Below, piece after piece: positions 36,193 to 45,446 of a DNA stretch of 64,000 nucleotides. Within the stretch, counting starts at the first letter, position 1, and every line of letters starts with the position of its first letter. Origin of the DNA: JBBQZP01 sp038207585 (GTDB taxonomy: Bacteria; Pseudomonadota; Alphaproteobacteria; Rhodobacterales; Rhodobacteraceae); contig JBBQZP010000002.1 in the NCBI GenBank assembly GCA_038207585.1, positions 162,792 through 226,791 on the forward strand. The letters are read 5' to 3'. Made by a program: the position numbers and the translations under genes. Under the pieces are notes generated by a model that saw only the letters and a program-made list of their open reading frames with translations, had not been told where the DNA came from and searched no databases.

Positions 36193-36375
36193 ATGCCCTT
36201 ACCCGCACCCGAAACCGAAATCACGCCGAAATGGAAAGTCGCCTGCGACGGCAGTGAAGGGGCGTTGGGGCATCCGCGCGTCTGGCTGTCCATCCCCGAG
36301 GACAAGGGTTTTGTCGAATGTGGCTATTGTGACAAGCGCTTTGTGCAGGAAAGCTGGGCTGACCGGGTGAAATAG
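36193..36375 (+). CDS. Zinc-finger protein, NDUFS6/zf-CHCC type
   Basis: 60 residues from the ATG at 36193. The zinc ligands are Cys18, His27, Cys43 and Cys46 in ACDGSEGALGHPRVWLSI and ECGYCDKRF. In mitochondria the relative is a complex I subunit; in alphaproteobacteria the small free protein is often kept near respiration or unrelated genes. Its exact role here is unknown. Confidence 0.88.
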   Translation: MPLPAPETEITPKWKVACDGSEGALGHPRVWLSIPEDKGFVECGYCDKRFVQESWADRVK

Positions 36376-36485
36376 CGCCTTATCGGCCCGTGCTGTCGCT
36401 CTGCCGTTCCTCTGCAGCGCACGGCGGCTAAAGCGATGCGCGACCGTAAGGAAGCAAAGAGCGACCCGAACAGGAAAGACGCACC

Positions 36486-39272
36486 ATGACATTCGGCAAG
36501 GGCCATCATCTGCACCTGATCGACGGATCGGCCTATATTTTCCGCGCCTATCACGCGCTGCCGCCCCTGACCCGCAAATCCGACGGCCTGCCGATCGGCG
36601 CGGTCGCCGGGTTCTGCAACATTCTGTTCCGGTATCTTGAGGGCAACAAGTCGGGCGATGCGCCGACGCATGTTGCCGTGATCTTCGATCACTCCTCCAA
36701 GACCTTCCGCAATGATATCTACCCCGCCTACAAGGCCAACCGCCCCGACCTGCCCGAAGACCTGCGCCCGCAGTTTCCGCTGACGCGCGAGGCGACGCGG
36801 GCCTTCAACATCGCCTGTATCGAGACCGAGGGGTATGAGGCCGATGACATCATCGCCGCCCTGTCGTGCAAGGCGCGCGATGCGGGTGGCGATGTGACCA
36901 TTATCAGTTCCGACAAGGACCTGATGCAGCTTGTCGGCAACGGCGTAGAAATGCTTGACCCCATGAAGAACAAGCGCATTGGCCCCGATGAGGTGTTCGA
37001 GAAATTCGGCGTCGCTCCCGACCGTGTGGTCGATGTGCAGGCGCTGGCCGGGGATTCGGTTGATAACGTGCCCGGCGCGCCGGGTATCGGGATCAAGACC
37101 GCTGCCCTGCTGATACAGATATACGGCGATCTGGAAACGCTACTGGCCCGCGCCGGGGAAATCAAGCAACCCAAACGGCGTGAGGCGCTGGTTGATAATG
37201 CCGACCTGATCCGTATCTCCAAACGCCTTGTGTCGCTTGATTGCGATACGCCGCTGGACTTTACGCTGGAAAGCCTTGAGGTCCGCCACCCCGACCCCGT
37301 CCCCCTGATGGAGTTCCTGAACCGCATGGAATTCCGCACCCTGACGCGCCGGGTGGCCGAAAGCCTGAACGTGCCGACGCCCGCCCTGCCCGACGCCACC
37401 GCTGCAGAAGCCGCGCCACTCGCGGCACTTCCCTTTGATCACACCGCCTATGAATGCATCCGCGATGAGGCCGCCCTGCAACGCTGGATCGACCGGATCA
37501 ACGAGATTGGTCATGTGGCAGTTGATACCGAAACCACCAGTCTTGACGAGATGCGCGCCGAACTGGTGGGCATTTCGCTGTGTATCGAAGCCGGCAAGGC
37601 CGCTTATATTCCCTTGGGCCACAGACAGGGCGGCGGCGATCTGTTCGGGTCATCCGATCTGACCGAAGGGCAGATGCCGATGGCGCAGGCGCTGGCGATG
37701 CTGAAACCCGTGCTGGAAGATGATGCGGTTCTGAAAATCGGCCAGAACATGAAATACGACGCGAAAATCTTTGCGCGTCAGGGCATTGCGGTGGCACCCA
37801 TCGACGACACGATGCTGATGTCTTATGCGATGCACGCGGGCCTGCACAATCACGGCATGGACCTGCTGGCGGATCGCTACCTCAACCACCAGCCGATCCC
37901 GATCAAGCAGCTTCTGGGCTCGGGCAAGGCGATGGTCACGTTTGACCGCGTGCCGATTGACGAAGCTGTGAAATACGCCGCCGAAGATGCCGATGTGACC
38001 TTGCGCCTGTGGCAATTGTTCAAGCCGCAACTGCACCGCGCGCGCGTCACCACGGTCTACGAAACGCTGGAGCGCCCGTTGGTGCCGGTGCTGGCCCAGA
38101 TGGAGATGTCGGGCATTCAGGTCGACCGCGCCACACTGTCGCGCATGTCGGGCGCGTTTGCACAAAAGATGGCGGCGCTGGAGGCCGAAATTCAGGCGCT
38201 GGCAGGCCGCCCCTTCAACGTAGGCTCGCCCAAGCAGTTGGGCGAGATCCTGTTTGACGAGATGGGCCTGCCGGGGGGCGAAAAGGGCAAGACGGGCGCG
38301 TATGCGACGGGCGCCGATGTGCTGGAAGACCTTGCGACCGAACACGAACTGCCCGGAAAGGTGCTGGATTGGCGGCAGTTGTCCAAGCTGAAATCGACCT
38401 ATACCGATGCTTTGCAAGACCACATCAACCCCGAAACGGGCCGCGTCCATACCAGCTATTCCATTGCAGGGGCGAACACCGGGCGGCTGGCCTCGACCGA
38501 CCCGAACCTGCAGAATATCCCCGTGCGATCAGAGGAGGGCCGCCGAATCCGCGAGGCGTTCGTGGCCCCGAAAGGCCGGGTTCTGGTCAGCCTTGATTAC
38601 AGCCAGATCGAATTGCGGATTCTGGCCCATATCGCCGATATTCCGGCGCTGAAACAGGCCTTTGCCGATGGCATCGACATTCACGCGATGACCGCGTCGG
38701 AGATGTTCAACGTGCCGCTGGATCAGATGACGCCCGATGTGCGCAGACAGGCAAAGGCGATCAACTTTGGCGTCATCTACGGGATTTCCGGCTTTGGCCT
38801 TGCGCGCAATCTGCGCATCCCGCGCGCCGATGCCCAAGGCTTTATCGACCGCTATTTCGAACGCTTTCCAGGCATCCGCGAATACATGGACGACACCGTG
38901 AAATTCGCCAAGGAACACGGGTTTGTGCAGACGCTTTTTGGCCGCCGCATCAACACGCCCGACATCAACGCCAAGGGACCGGGTGCTGGCTTTGCCAAAC
39001 GTGCGGCGATCAACGCGCCGATCCAAGGCACCGCCGCCGACGTGATCCGCCGCGCGATGATCCGCATGCCTGCGGCGATTGCGGGCGTGGATGCCAAGAT
39101 GCTGCTGCAGGTGCATGACGAGTTGCTGTTCGAGGTGGCCGAAGATGCGGTGGATGCCTTGATCCCCATCGCCCGCGATGTGATGGAGGATGCCAATGAA
39201 CCGGCGGTCAAGTTGTCGGTCCGCCTGACCGTGGAATCCGGCAAAGGAGCGAACTGGGCCGAGGCGCATTGA
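36486..39272 (+). CDS. polA: DNA polymerase I
   Basis: Fills gaps and removes RNA primers in replication and repair. 928 residues with three domains in order: the 5'-3' nuclease (HLIDGSAYIFRAYHALPPL, about 8-26, to about 290), the 3'-5' exonuclease (VAVDTETTSL near 344-353, with the catalytic Asp/Glu pair kept, so proofreading is likely) and the polymerase (about 560 on). Polymerase motifs are DYSQIELRILAHIA near 704, KAINFGVIYGISGFGLARN near 757 and QVHDELLFEV near 875. Its stop shares one base with the next start (TGATG). Confidence 0.96.
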   Translation: MTFGKGHHLHLIDGSAYIFRAYHALPPLTRKSDGLPIGAVAGFCNILFRYLEGNKSGDAPTHVAVIFDHSSKTFRNDIYPAYKANRPDLPEDLRPQFPLTREATRAFNIACIETEGYEADDIIAALSCKARDAGGDVTIISSDKDLMQLVGNGVEMLDPMKNKRIGPDEVFEKFGVAPDRVVDVQALAGDSVDNVPGAPGIGIKTAALLIQIYGDLETLLARAGEIKQPKRREALVDNADLIRISKRLVSLDCDTPLDFTLESLEVRHPDPVPLMEFLNRMEFRTLTRRVAESLNVPTPALPDATAAEAAPLAALPFDHTAYECIRDEAALQRWIDRINEIGHVAVDTETTSLDEMRAELVGISLCIEAGKAAYIPLGHRQGGGDLFGSSDLTEGQMPMAQALAMLKPVLEDDAVLKIGQNMKYDAKIFARQGIAVAPIDDTMLMSYAMHAGLHNHGMDLLADRYLNHQPIPIKQLLGSGKAMVTFDRVPIDEAVKYAAEDADVTLRLWQLFKPQLHRARVTTVYETLERPLVPVLAQMEMSGIQVDRATLSRMSGAFAQKMAALEAEIQALAGRPFNVGSPKQLGEILFDEMGLPGGEKGKTGAYATGADVLEDLATEHELPGKVLDWRQLSKLKSTYTDALQDHINPETGRVHTSYSIAGANTGRLASTDPNLQNIPVRSEEGRRIREAFVAPKGRVLVSLDYSQIELRILAHIADIPALKQAFADGIDIHAMTASEMFNVPLDQMTPDVRRQAKAINFGVIYGISGFGLARNLRIPRADAQGFIDRYFERFPGIREYMDDTVKFAKEHGFVQTLFGRRINTPDINAKGPGAGFAKRAAINAPIQGTAADVIRRAMIRMPAAIAGVDAKMLLQVHDELLFEVAEDAVDALIPIARDVMEDANEPAVKLSVRLTVESGKGANWAEAH

Positions 39273-39631
39273 TGATTGCCACTTATGCCGACCTCAAGAC
39301 CCTAGCGCTGTCGCTGAACCTGCCTCAGATCACGGACACGACCGCTTGGGGCCACCCCTGCCTAAAGGCGCATGGCAAGATGTGGTGCTGGTGGTCGCCT
39401 TATGTTGATGCGGCGGTGTTCAAATGCGGCAAGGACGAGCGTGAGATGCTGATCGCCGCCGATCCGCAAACGTTCTTCCTGCATCCACATTACGCGCCGC
39501 ACAATCTGGTGCTGGTGCGCGCCGGGCGGATTGATCCGGGTTGGGCAAAAGCGCGGCTTCTGGCGGATTGGCGGGCCATGGCCCCGAAACGCTGGCTGAA
39601 GGAGTGGGACGCGCAGCAGGCAGGCGGTTGA
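39272..39631 (+). CDS. MmcQ/YjbR-family protein
   Basis: 119 residues from the ATG at 39272, which overlaps the polA stop by one base; a TTG at 39269 is also in frame. The pattern TTAWGHPCLKAHGKMW, VFKCGKDEREMLIAADPQTFF and the C-terminal WRAMAPKRWLKEW fits the small CyaY-like, DNA-binding-type fold of the MmcQ/YjbR family. Function is not established; coupling to polA is noteworthy but may be positional only. Confidence 0.85.
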   Translation: MIATYADLKTLALSLNLPQITDTTAWGHPCLKAHGKMWCWWSPYVDAAVFKCGKDEREMLIAADPQTFFLHPHYAPHNLVLVRAGRIDPGWAKARLLADWRAMAPKRWLKEWDAQQAGG

Positions 39632-39638
39632 ACGCCTG

Positions 39639-40376
39639 CTAAAGCCGCGCCAAAGCTGCCGCAAGCAGGGGCGCAAGGCGTGCGGCCCAAGCCTGTTGGC
39701 CCGCCGCGTCGGCGATAAGATCGTTGCGCACCTCGATCAGCGTGTTGTGCCGGCCCGGTTGCAGGGCGTGGCGGTCAATCGCATCGCCGGGCAGATGGCC
39801 GGTGTAGGGCTCGTTATCGCCCACGCACAGGTCAGGCTCGGCCTGCAACAGCGACAGCAGCGCCCGCGACAACCGCTCGTCCAGATGCGAATAAAGCACC
39901 CCCACCTGCCACGGGCGCGGCGTGCGGCCCTTCAGGCAGGGGGTAAAAGAATGGACGGCGACAATCACCGTATCCTGCTGGCGCGTGGCAAGGTTGGCGT
40001 AGGCCTGATGATAGGGGCGGTAGAGCATCTCCAGCCGCCGCTGCACCTCGGCTGCATCAACGCTGCGGTTTCCCGGAATGATCGTGCCGTCGTAAAGCTT
40101 CATCACCAGCGTCGGGTCATCCTCGCCACGGTTCGCGTCGATCACCAGACGGCTGAAATCCGACCATATCACCGGGCTGTCCAACACCTGCCCCAAGGCA
40201 CGGGCCACGCCCAAAGCGCCCGGATCATAGGCGATGTGGCGGGCCATATCTTGGGGCGCGATGCCCAGAACGCCGCCCGCCACTTCGCCCGGTACCCGGT
40301 TGGTCGCATGATCGCAGGTGACAAGCCAGCGCCCGGGCCGCGCCGCACCTTCAATGGAAAAAGCCGGATGTGTCAT
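39639..40376 (-). CDS. N-formylglutamate amidohydrolase
   Basis: 245 residues from the ATG at 40376, with AAGG about five bases upstream. It shows LVTCDHATNRVPGEV near the N-terminus (metal or substrate site), SRLVIDANRGEDDP, VAVHSFTPCLKG and RHNTLIEVRNDLI. The family hydrolyses N-formylglutamate in histidine breakdown, but many alphaproteobacterial copies stand alone with other amide substrates. No hut genes are near, so the precise substrate is open. It converges on the MmcQ gene with seven bases between stops. Confidence 0.83.
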   Translation of the reverse strand: MTHPAFSIEGAARPGRWLVTCDHATNRVPGEVAGGVLGIAPQDMARHIAYDPGALGVARALGQVLDSPVIWSDFSRLVIDANRGEDDPTLVMKLYDGTIIPGNRSVDAAEVQRRLEMLYRPYHQAYANLATRQQDTVIVAVHSFTPCLKGRTPRPWQVGVLYSHLDERLSRALLSLLQAEPDLCVGDNEPYTGHLPGDAIDRHALQPGRHNTLIEVRNDLIADAAGQQAWAARLAPLLAAALARL

Positions 40377-40553
40377 CATACCTTCAGATTGCACTTCAAC
40401 ACGACTTTAACGCCTTTGCCTCACAAGCGGAATCGCTTTCAATCAGCGCGGTTCGATTCGATTTGTTACCGCTAACGCAATCGCACCGTTGCCCCGCGCG
40501 GGCTTTTGGGCCATAGCAAACCACGACCGGACAAGAAAAAGGGATGCCCTGGG

Positions 40554-42002
40554 ATGAGACGCCTTCGTAACGTGAAAATCGTGGCCACCCTCGGGCCCGC
40601 ATCTAACGATTACACGATGATCCGGGCACTGTTCGAGGCGGGGGCAGACGTGTTCCGCCTGAACATGAGCCATGGCACGCATGACGACATCCGCGCCCGG
40701 CACGAGATCATCCGCAAGGTCGAGGCGGATACAGGCCGACCGATCTGCATTCTCGCCGATTTGCAGGGGCCGAAACTACGCGTTGGCACATTTGTTGCAG
40801 CGGCGGGCGAGGAACTGGTGAACGGTGCCGCCTTCCGCATGGACCTTGACCCTGCGCCCGGCGATATCACCCGCGTAAACCTGCCCCACCCCGAGATTTT
40901 CGCGGCGCTGGAGGTTGGCACCAGCCTTCTGGTCAACGATGGCAAGATTCGCCTGCGGGTCAAGGACTGCGGTCCCGATTTTGCCGATTGCGAAGTGATG
41001 GTCGGCGGCACGATCTCGAACCGCAAGGGCGTGAATGTGCCCGATGTGGTGCTGCCGCTTGCGGCGCTGTCCAAGAAAGACCGCAAGGATCTGGAATTTG
41101 CATGCGAACTGGGGGTGGACTGGCTGGCGCTTTCGTTCGTGCAGCGCGCAGAAGACGTGCTTGAAGCGCGCGAACTGGCACGGGGTCGTGCAGCGATTCT
41201 GTCCAAGATCGAAAAACCGGCGGCGGTGAAAGCCTATGCGGGGATTCTGGCGGTGTCGGATGGCATCATGGTGGCGCGCGGCGATCTGGGCGTGGAACTG
41301 CCGGTCTTTTCCGTTCCTCCGATCCAGAAGCGGCTGATCCGGGGCGCACGGGCGGCGGCAAAGCCGGTGATCGTGGCCACGCAGATGCTTGAGTCGATGA
41401 TCGAATCCCCGGTTCCAACACGGGCCGAGGTATCTGACGTGGCGACCGCGATCTATGAAGGTGCCGATGCGATCATGCTGTCGGCCGAAAGCGCGGCGGG
41501 GTCTTACCCGATCGAGGCCGTCACCATGATGAACGACGTGGCGATCAGCGTTGAATCCGATCCGACCTACCGCGAGGTGATCGAAGCCTCGCGCCGTGCC
41601 GTGCGCAATACCGTGGCCGACGGCATCGTCGCCGCCGCGCGCGAAATCGCGGAAACCACTGATATCAAGGCGATCTGCTGTTTCTCGCAATCGGGCACCA
41701 CGGTCAGTCTTGTCGCTCGTGAACGCCCCCGCGTGCCAATTCTGGCGCTGACGCCGCTGATCGGCACGGCGCGCCGCCTGTGCCTGACCTGGGGGACGAC
41801 CTGCGACATCACCGAACCGCAGGACCGCTTCAAGGGCGCCGTCATCGCCGCCGCGCGGTCGGCCCTTAGCAACGGTTTTGCCAAGAAAACCGACCAGATC
41901 GTGGTGACGGCCGGGGTGCCCTTCAACGTGCAGGGCACGACAAACATCCTTCGGGTTGCGCCGTGTGATGAACGATTGATTTACAGCGCTGACGCAGAGT
42001 AA
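40554..42002 (+). CDS. pyk: Pyruvate kinase
   Basis: Makes pyruvate and ATP from phosphoenolpyruvate and ADP. 482 residues from the ATG at 40554; the frame opens earlier but the family begins RRLRNVKIVATLGPAS. Motifs include VFRLNMSHGTHDD, LADLQGPKLRVG, SKIEKPAAVKAY (catalytic lysine region), GIMVARGDLGVELP and ATQMLESMI. A C-terminal domain begins near 350. The next gene starts 38 bases downstream. Confidence 0.95.
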   Translation: MRRLRNVKIVATLGPASNDYTMIRALFEAGADVFRLNMSHGTHDDIRARHEIIRKVEADTGRPICILADLQGPKLRVGTFVAAAGEELVNGAAFRMDLDPAPGDITRVNLPHPEIFAALEVGTSLLVNDGKIRLRVKDCGPDFADCEVMVGGTISNRKGVNVPDVVLPLAALSKKDRKDLEFACELGVDWLALSFVQRAEDVLEARELARGRAAILSKIEKPAAVKAYAGILAVSDGIMVARGDLGVELPVFSVPPIQKRLIRGARAAAKPVIVATQMLESMIESPVPTRAEVSDVATAIYEGADAIMLSAESAAGSYPIEAVTMMNDVAISVESDPTYREVIEASRRAVRNTVADGIVAAAREIAETTDIKAICCFSQSGTTVSLVARERPRVPILALTPLIGTARRLCLTWGTTCDITEPQDRFKGAVIAAARSALSNGFAKKTDQIVVTAGVPFNVQGTTNILRVAPCDERLIYSADAE

Positions 42003-42040
42003 ACCTGCCGGGTGCAATGTGCGGGTAGTGGAGGCGTCTT

Positions 42041-42265
42041 TTGGATACCGATCTCTTTCTGGTGCTGGGTCTGATCGTGGCGGCGCTGGCCGTGCCGTCG
42101 ATCCTGTCAGCCTTCACAGACGGTCGCGCCCCACGGGCCGGGGCCATTCTGGTGCTGATTTCGGGGACACTTCTGGTGACGGCCCTGACCAAACATCCCG
42201 GCGGCTATGCGATTGCCGAAATCCCCAAGGTGTTTTTCCATGTGATCGGCCGCTACATCAACTGA
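42041..42265 (+). CDS. Small two-helix membrane protein
   Basis: 74 residues from a TTG start at 42041, supported by GGAGG seven bases upstream. Two hydrophobic helices at about 4-23 and 33-50, then GGYAIAEIPKVFFHVIGRYIN. No family function is known. A small protein at this site between pyk and rpmI is usual in Rhodobacteraceae, which supports it being real. Confidence 0.7.
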   Translation: MDTDLFLVLGLIVAALAVPSILSAFTDGRAPRAGAILVLISGTLLVTALTKHPGGYAIAEIPKVFFHVIGRYIN

Positions 42266-42282
42266 TCCGCGCCTGAAACCCC

Positions 42283-42311
42283 TTGCACAACCGCCGCACG
42301 CCCCCTATACG
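42283..42311 (+). promoter_or_regulatory. Candidate sigma-70 promoter of rpmI-rplT
   Basis: TTGCAC at 42283-42288 and TATACG at 42306-42311 are 17 bases apart. The leader to rpmI is about 70 bases. No clear L20-binding fold can be assigned by eye. Confidence 0.55.
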
Positions 42312-42387
42312 GCGCGCTTCTATACCTGTGACCGGCCGACGTGGCATGCCGAGTTGCAAGGTTCACCACTCGAAAGAGGAGATGGAA

Positions 42388-42588
42388 ATGCCCAAAATGA
42401 AGACCAAGTCGGCGGCCAAGAAGCGGTTCAGCTTCACAGCCTCCGGTCGTGTGAAAGCCGGCGTTGCCGGCAAACGTCACGGCATGATCAAACGCACGAC
42501 GAAATTCATCCGCGACGCGACCGGCACCATGCTGCTGAGCGCGGCGGACGCGAAAATCGTCAAGAAATACATGCCCTACGACCGGTAA
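42388..42588 (+). CDS. rpmI: 50S ribosomal protein L35
   Basis: 66 residues from the ATG at 42388, preceded by AGAGGAG; an ATG six bases upstream is less likely. The sequence MPKMKTKSAAKKRFSFTASG and the end KKYMPYDR are typical of bL35. It is basic and binds 23S rRNA in the large subunit. It is followed by rplT after 12 bases with an AAGGAG site, the usual pair. Confidence 0.96.
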   Translation: MPKMKTKSAAKKRFSFTASGRVKAGVAGKRHGMIKRTTKFIRDATGTMLLSAADAKIVKKYMPYDR

Positions 42589-42600
42589 GGAGAAGCACAG

Positions 42601-42963
42601 ATGTCCCGCGTTAAATCCGGCGTAGTCACGCATGCCCGCCACCGCAAGGTGATCAAGGCTGCGGCTGGCTACTATGCCGCCCGTTCCACCAACTTCCGCA
42701 CTGCAACACAGGCCGTCGACAAGGCGAACCAGTATGCAACGCGTGACCGCAAGACCCGCAAGCGCAACTTCCGCGCCCTGTGGATTCAGCGGATCAACGC
42801 CGCTGTGCGTCTGTTCGACGCAGAATTCACCTATTCGCGCTTCATCAACGGTCTGGCGAAAGCCGGGATCGAGGTGGACCGCAAGGTTCTGGCCGATCTG
42901 GCCGTGCATGAGCCCGAAGCGTTCAACATGATCGCAGCACAGGCGAAATCCGCCCTCGCGTAA
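42601..42963 (+). CDS. rplT: 50S ribosomal protein L20
   Basis: 120 residues, the normal length. MSRVKSGVVTHARHRKV and the RDRKTRKRNFRALWIQRINAA region identify bL20, which is needed early in 50S assembly and, in other bacteria, represses its own operon. Two hairpins follow: a palindromic one at 42974-42995 and a T-tailed terminator at 43018-43040. Confidence 0.97.
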   Translation: MSRVKSGVVTHARHRKVIKAAAGYYAARSTNFRTATQAVDKANQYATRDRKTRKRNFRALWIQRINAAVRLFDAEFTYSRFINGLAKAGIEVDRKVLADLAVHEPEAFNMIAAQAKSALA

Positions 42964-42973
42964 GCGGGCAACC

Positions 42974-42995
42974 CAATTTTCTTCCAAGAAAATTG
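42974..42995. repeat. AATTTTCTT palindrome downstream of rplT
   Basis: CAATTTTCTT and AAGAAAATTG form a 10-base stem around CC. A similar AAAATTCTT/AAGAATTTT hairpin is at 12282-12304. Both lie just after the 3' end of a gene and may protect mRNA ends or be part of a repeat family. Confidence 0.55.
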
Positions 42996-43017
42996 CAAAT
43001 TAGTTCGAACAAATTTG

Positions 43018-43040
43018 AACCCCGCTTTGGCGGGGTTTTT
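43018..43040 (+). terminator. Intrinsic terminator of rpmI-rplT
   Basis: AACCCCGC pairs with GCGGGGTT around TTTG, followed by a run of T residues. Classic rho-independent form. Confidence 0.88.
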
Positions 43041-43137
43041 CTTTTGGCACGAAGGATCGCGGCCCTGTCCGGCATCGCAAACCTTGCTGCAATCGAGCCA
43101 CATTTAAGAGACAATTTAAGCCAAGTTTGATGTCAAG

Positions 43138-43183
43138 TTTCAGCGGTTGCGCGCCCCTTGCGCCATCGACCGAACCGCTGAAA
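43138..43183 (+). promoter_or_regulatory. Leader inverted repeat before Hint-domain gene
   Basis: TTTCAGCGGTT (43138-43148) and AACCGCTGAAA (43173-43183) are perfect 11-base arms around a 24-base loop. The right arm touches the AAGGA ribosome site of the gene that starts at 43194, so the folded RNA could hide it. Just upstream, ATTTAAG and CAAGTTT are each repeated at 12-base spacing (43102/43114 and 43122/43134). Confidence 0.45.
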
Positions 43184-43193
43184 AGGATATCGA

Positions 43194-44279
43194 GTGCCGA
43201 CTACGTTTACCGTTTTTTCTCTTGGCGTGCTAAGTGATATCGACACGACGGAAGGCAATACGCTGGCTGAAAATGCCGGAGCATTGGTTGGAGGCGTCTA
43301 TGGTGGGCCGGGCAACGCCCTTTTGAACAATGCGCAGACCTTTTCCCCCGGAACGACCGGATTTGCCGGCGGCACGGCAACGGCATATGACCAGAACAAC
43401 AGCCCGAACGAGAATTTTCGGATCAACGGCGGTGCCAATCAGACCTTTGATTCGTCGGCGATTTACAATGCGACCATCACCTATTCCGATGGAACAACGG
43501 CCAGCATAACGGCGGTCATCTTTCAGGATACGGCGGGAAATTCGTACTGGGCACCGGAGTTTTCTGCCAACGCCGATCAGACCGCAATGGAAGCAGGGCC
43601 CATTCAATCACTGAAGCTCGACAGTGTGTCCGGCGACACGTTCAGCGGCCTGACCGGCGATCGGCAGGCCTGGTCAAACTATGTGACCTGCTATGTGCGT
43701 GGCACTAGAATTGCGACATCGACTGGCGAACGGGCCATCGACACACTGTCGATTGGTGATGCAGTGGCCACGCGCGATCACGGCTTTCAACCGATCCGCT
43801 GGATCGGAAAGACAAGCGTGCTTGCGATGGGCCGCATGGCGCCGGTCCGCATCAAACGGGATGCCCTTGGGCCGAATGTTCCGCGGCAGGATCTATTCGT
43901 ATCCCGCCAGCACCGCATGTTACTTGAGTCGAAGGTGGCGCAACGGATGTTTGGCACTCGCGAAGTCCTTGTTCCTGCAATCAAGCTGACCAGTGTTCCG
44001 GGAATTGATGCTGCCCCGCGGCCCTGTCTGGTAACCTATTTCCATCTGCTGACAGAGCGACACGAAATCATCTATGCCGAAGGTGCGCCGACCGAGACGT
44101 TGCTGACCGGCCCTCTGGCGCGCTCCGCGATGGGGCAGGACGCGGTGGATGAACTGGAGTCTCTGTTTCCGGGCGTGATCGACGAAAACCCCGGTCCTGC
44201 ACGCCCCATCATTGCCAATGCCAATGCGAACCATCTGGTCATGCGGCATCTCAAGAACACGCAGCAGTTGACGGCGTGA
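43194..44279 (+). CDS. Hint-domain (hedgehog/intein-like) protein
   Basis: 361 residues from a GTG start at 43194 with AAGGA seven bases upstream. The N-terminal 160 residues are Gly/Asn/Thr-rich with TATAYDQNNSPNENFRI and a repeated short beta pattern, like secreted calcium-binding proteins of the family. The Hint module begins CYVRGTRIATSTGERAIDTL at Cys166 and continues LSIGDAVATRDHGFQPIRWIG, and QHRMLLES. Roseobacter-group genomes carry many such Hint proteins, often exported by type I systems. No export gene is adjacent. Autoprocessing at Cys166 is possible but not shown. Confidence 0.85.
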   Translation: MPTTFTVFSLGVLSDIDTTEGNTLAENAGALVGGVYGGPGNALLNNAQTFSPGTTGFAGGTATAYDQNNSPNENFRINGGANQTFDSSAIYNATITYSDGTTASITAVIFQDTAGNSYWAPEFSANADQTAMEAGPIQSLKLDSVSGDTFSGLTGDRQAWSNYVTCYVRGTRIATSTGERAIDTLSIGDAVATRDHGFQPIRWIGKTSVLAMGRMAPVRIKRDALGPNVPRQDLFVSRQHRMLLESKVAQRMFGTREVLVPAIKLTSVPGIDAAPRPCLVTYFHLLTERHEIIYAEGAPTETLLTGPLARSAMGQDAVDELESLFPGVIDENPGPARPIIANANANHLVMRHLKNTQQLTA

Positions 44280-44351
44280 TCCACCCCTGACCCTTGCATC
44301 CCGATATGCTTCCCGCTAACCCCGGCCAAGCACAGCGCCGGGAGCATGCCG

Positions 44352-45431
44352 ATGGACCTGACCGACCTTCGTGGAAAATACATCGACGCCGTGGCGAAAG
44401 CTGCGGACGAGGCCGCTTTGGAAGAAGTGCGCCTTGCCGCGCTTGGCAAGAAGGGCGAGATCAGCCTGAAGATGCGCGAACTGGGTCAGATGGACCCGGA
44501 CACCCGGCAAAAGACCGGGGCCGCGCTGAATGTCCTGAAGGATGAGATTGACGCCGCCCTGCGGGCCCGCAAATCTGGGCTGTCCGATGCCGCCCTTGAT
44601 GCGCGGCTGAAATCCGAATGGCTGGATGTGACCCTGCCCGGCCGCCCGCGCCGGATGGGCACGATCCATCCGGTGTCGCAAGTGATGGATGAGTTGACCG
44701 CAATTTTCGCCGACATGGGCTTTGCTGTCGCCGAAGGCCCGCAGGTCGAAGATGACTGGCACAATTTCGACGCGCTCAACATTCCGCCCGAACACCCCGC
44801 GCGGCAGGAACATGACACGTTCTTCCTGAACCGTGCCGATGGCGACAACCGCCCGCCGCATGTGCTGCGCACTCACACCAGCCCCGTGCAGATCCGCGCG
44901 CTGATGGCGCAGGGCGCACCGATCCGGGTAATCGCTCCGGGCCGGGTTTACCGCATGGATATGGATCAGACCCACACGCCGATGTTCCATCAGGTTGAAG
45001 GTCTGGCGATTGGCCGCGATGTCAGCATGGCGAACCTGAAATGGGTGCTGGAAGAATTCTGCCGCGCGTTTTTCGAGGTGGACAAGGTCGAACTACGCTT
45101 CCGCGCCAGCCACTTCCCCTTTACCGAGCCGTCAGCCGAGGTTGACATCCGCTATTCCAACGTCGGCGGTCAGCTGAAAATCGGCGAGGGCGACAAGTGG
45201 ATGGAAATCCTTGGCTCGGGCATGGTGCATCCACGTGTTCTGGCCGCGGCGGGGGTTGATCCGAACGAGTGGCAGGGTTTTGCCTTTGGCATGGGGATCG
45301 ACCGGATTGCGATGCTGAAATACGGTATCCCCGATCTGCGCGCGTTCTTTGACGCCGATCTGCGCTGGCTGCGCCATTACGGCTTTTCAGCGCTGGATAT
45401 GCCGGAGCTTGCGGGCGGTCTGTCCATTTGA
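44352..45431 (+). CDS. pheS: Phenylalanine-tRNA ligase alpha subunit
   Basis: Charges tRNA-Phe together with PheT. 359 residues from the ATG at 44352, seven bases after GGAG; the ATG at 44346 is too close to it. The N-terminal coiled coil is followed by HPVSQVMDELTAIFADMGF, HTSPVQIRALMAQ, the motif 2 region GRVYRMDMDQTHTPMFHQVEG and the motif 3 GFAFGMGIDRIAMLKYG. The beta subunit gene follows after an intervening small gene. Confidence 0.96.
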   Translation: MDLTDLRGKYIDAVAKAADEAALEEVRLAALGKKGEISLKMRELGQMDPDTRQKTGAALNVLKDEIDAALRARKSGLSDAALDARLKSEWLDVTLPGRPRRMGTIHPVSQVMDELTAIFADMGFAVAEGPQVEDDWHNFDALNIPPEHPARQEHDTFFLNRADGDNRPPHVLRTHTSPVQIRALMAQGAPIRVIAPGRVYRMDMDQTHTPMFHQVEGLAIGRDVSMANLKWVLEEFCRAFFEVDKVELRFRASHFPFTEPSAEVDIRYSNVGGQLKIGEGDKWMEILGSGMVHPRVLAAAGVDPNEWQGFAFGMGIDRIAMLKYGIPDLRAFFDADLRWLRHYGFSALDMPELAGGLSI

Positions 45432-45446
45432 CGCGAAAGACATCCC

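Noticed and set aside
43103..43120. CtrA-like site TTAA-N-TTAA upstream of the Hint gene
   Set aside because: The spacing is eight bases rather than the seven of the CtrA consensus.
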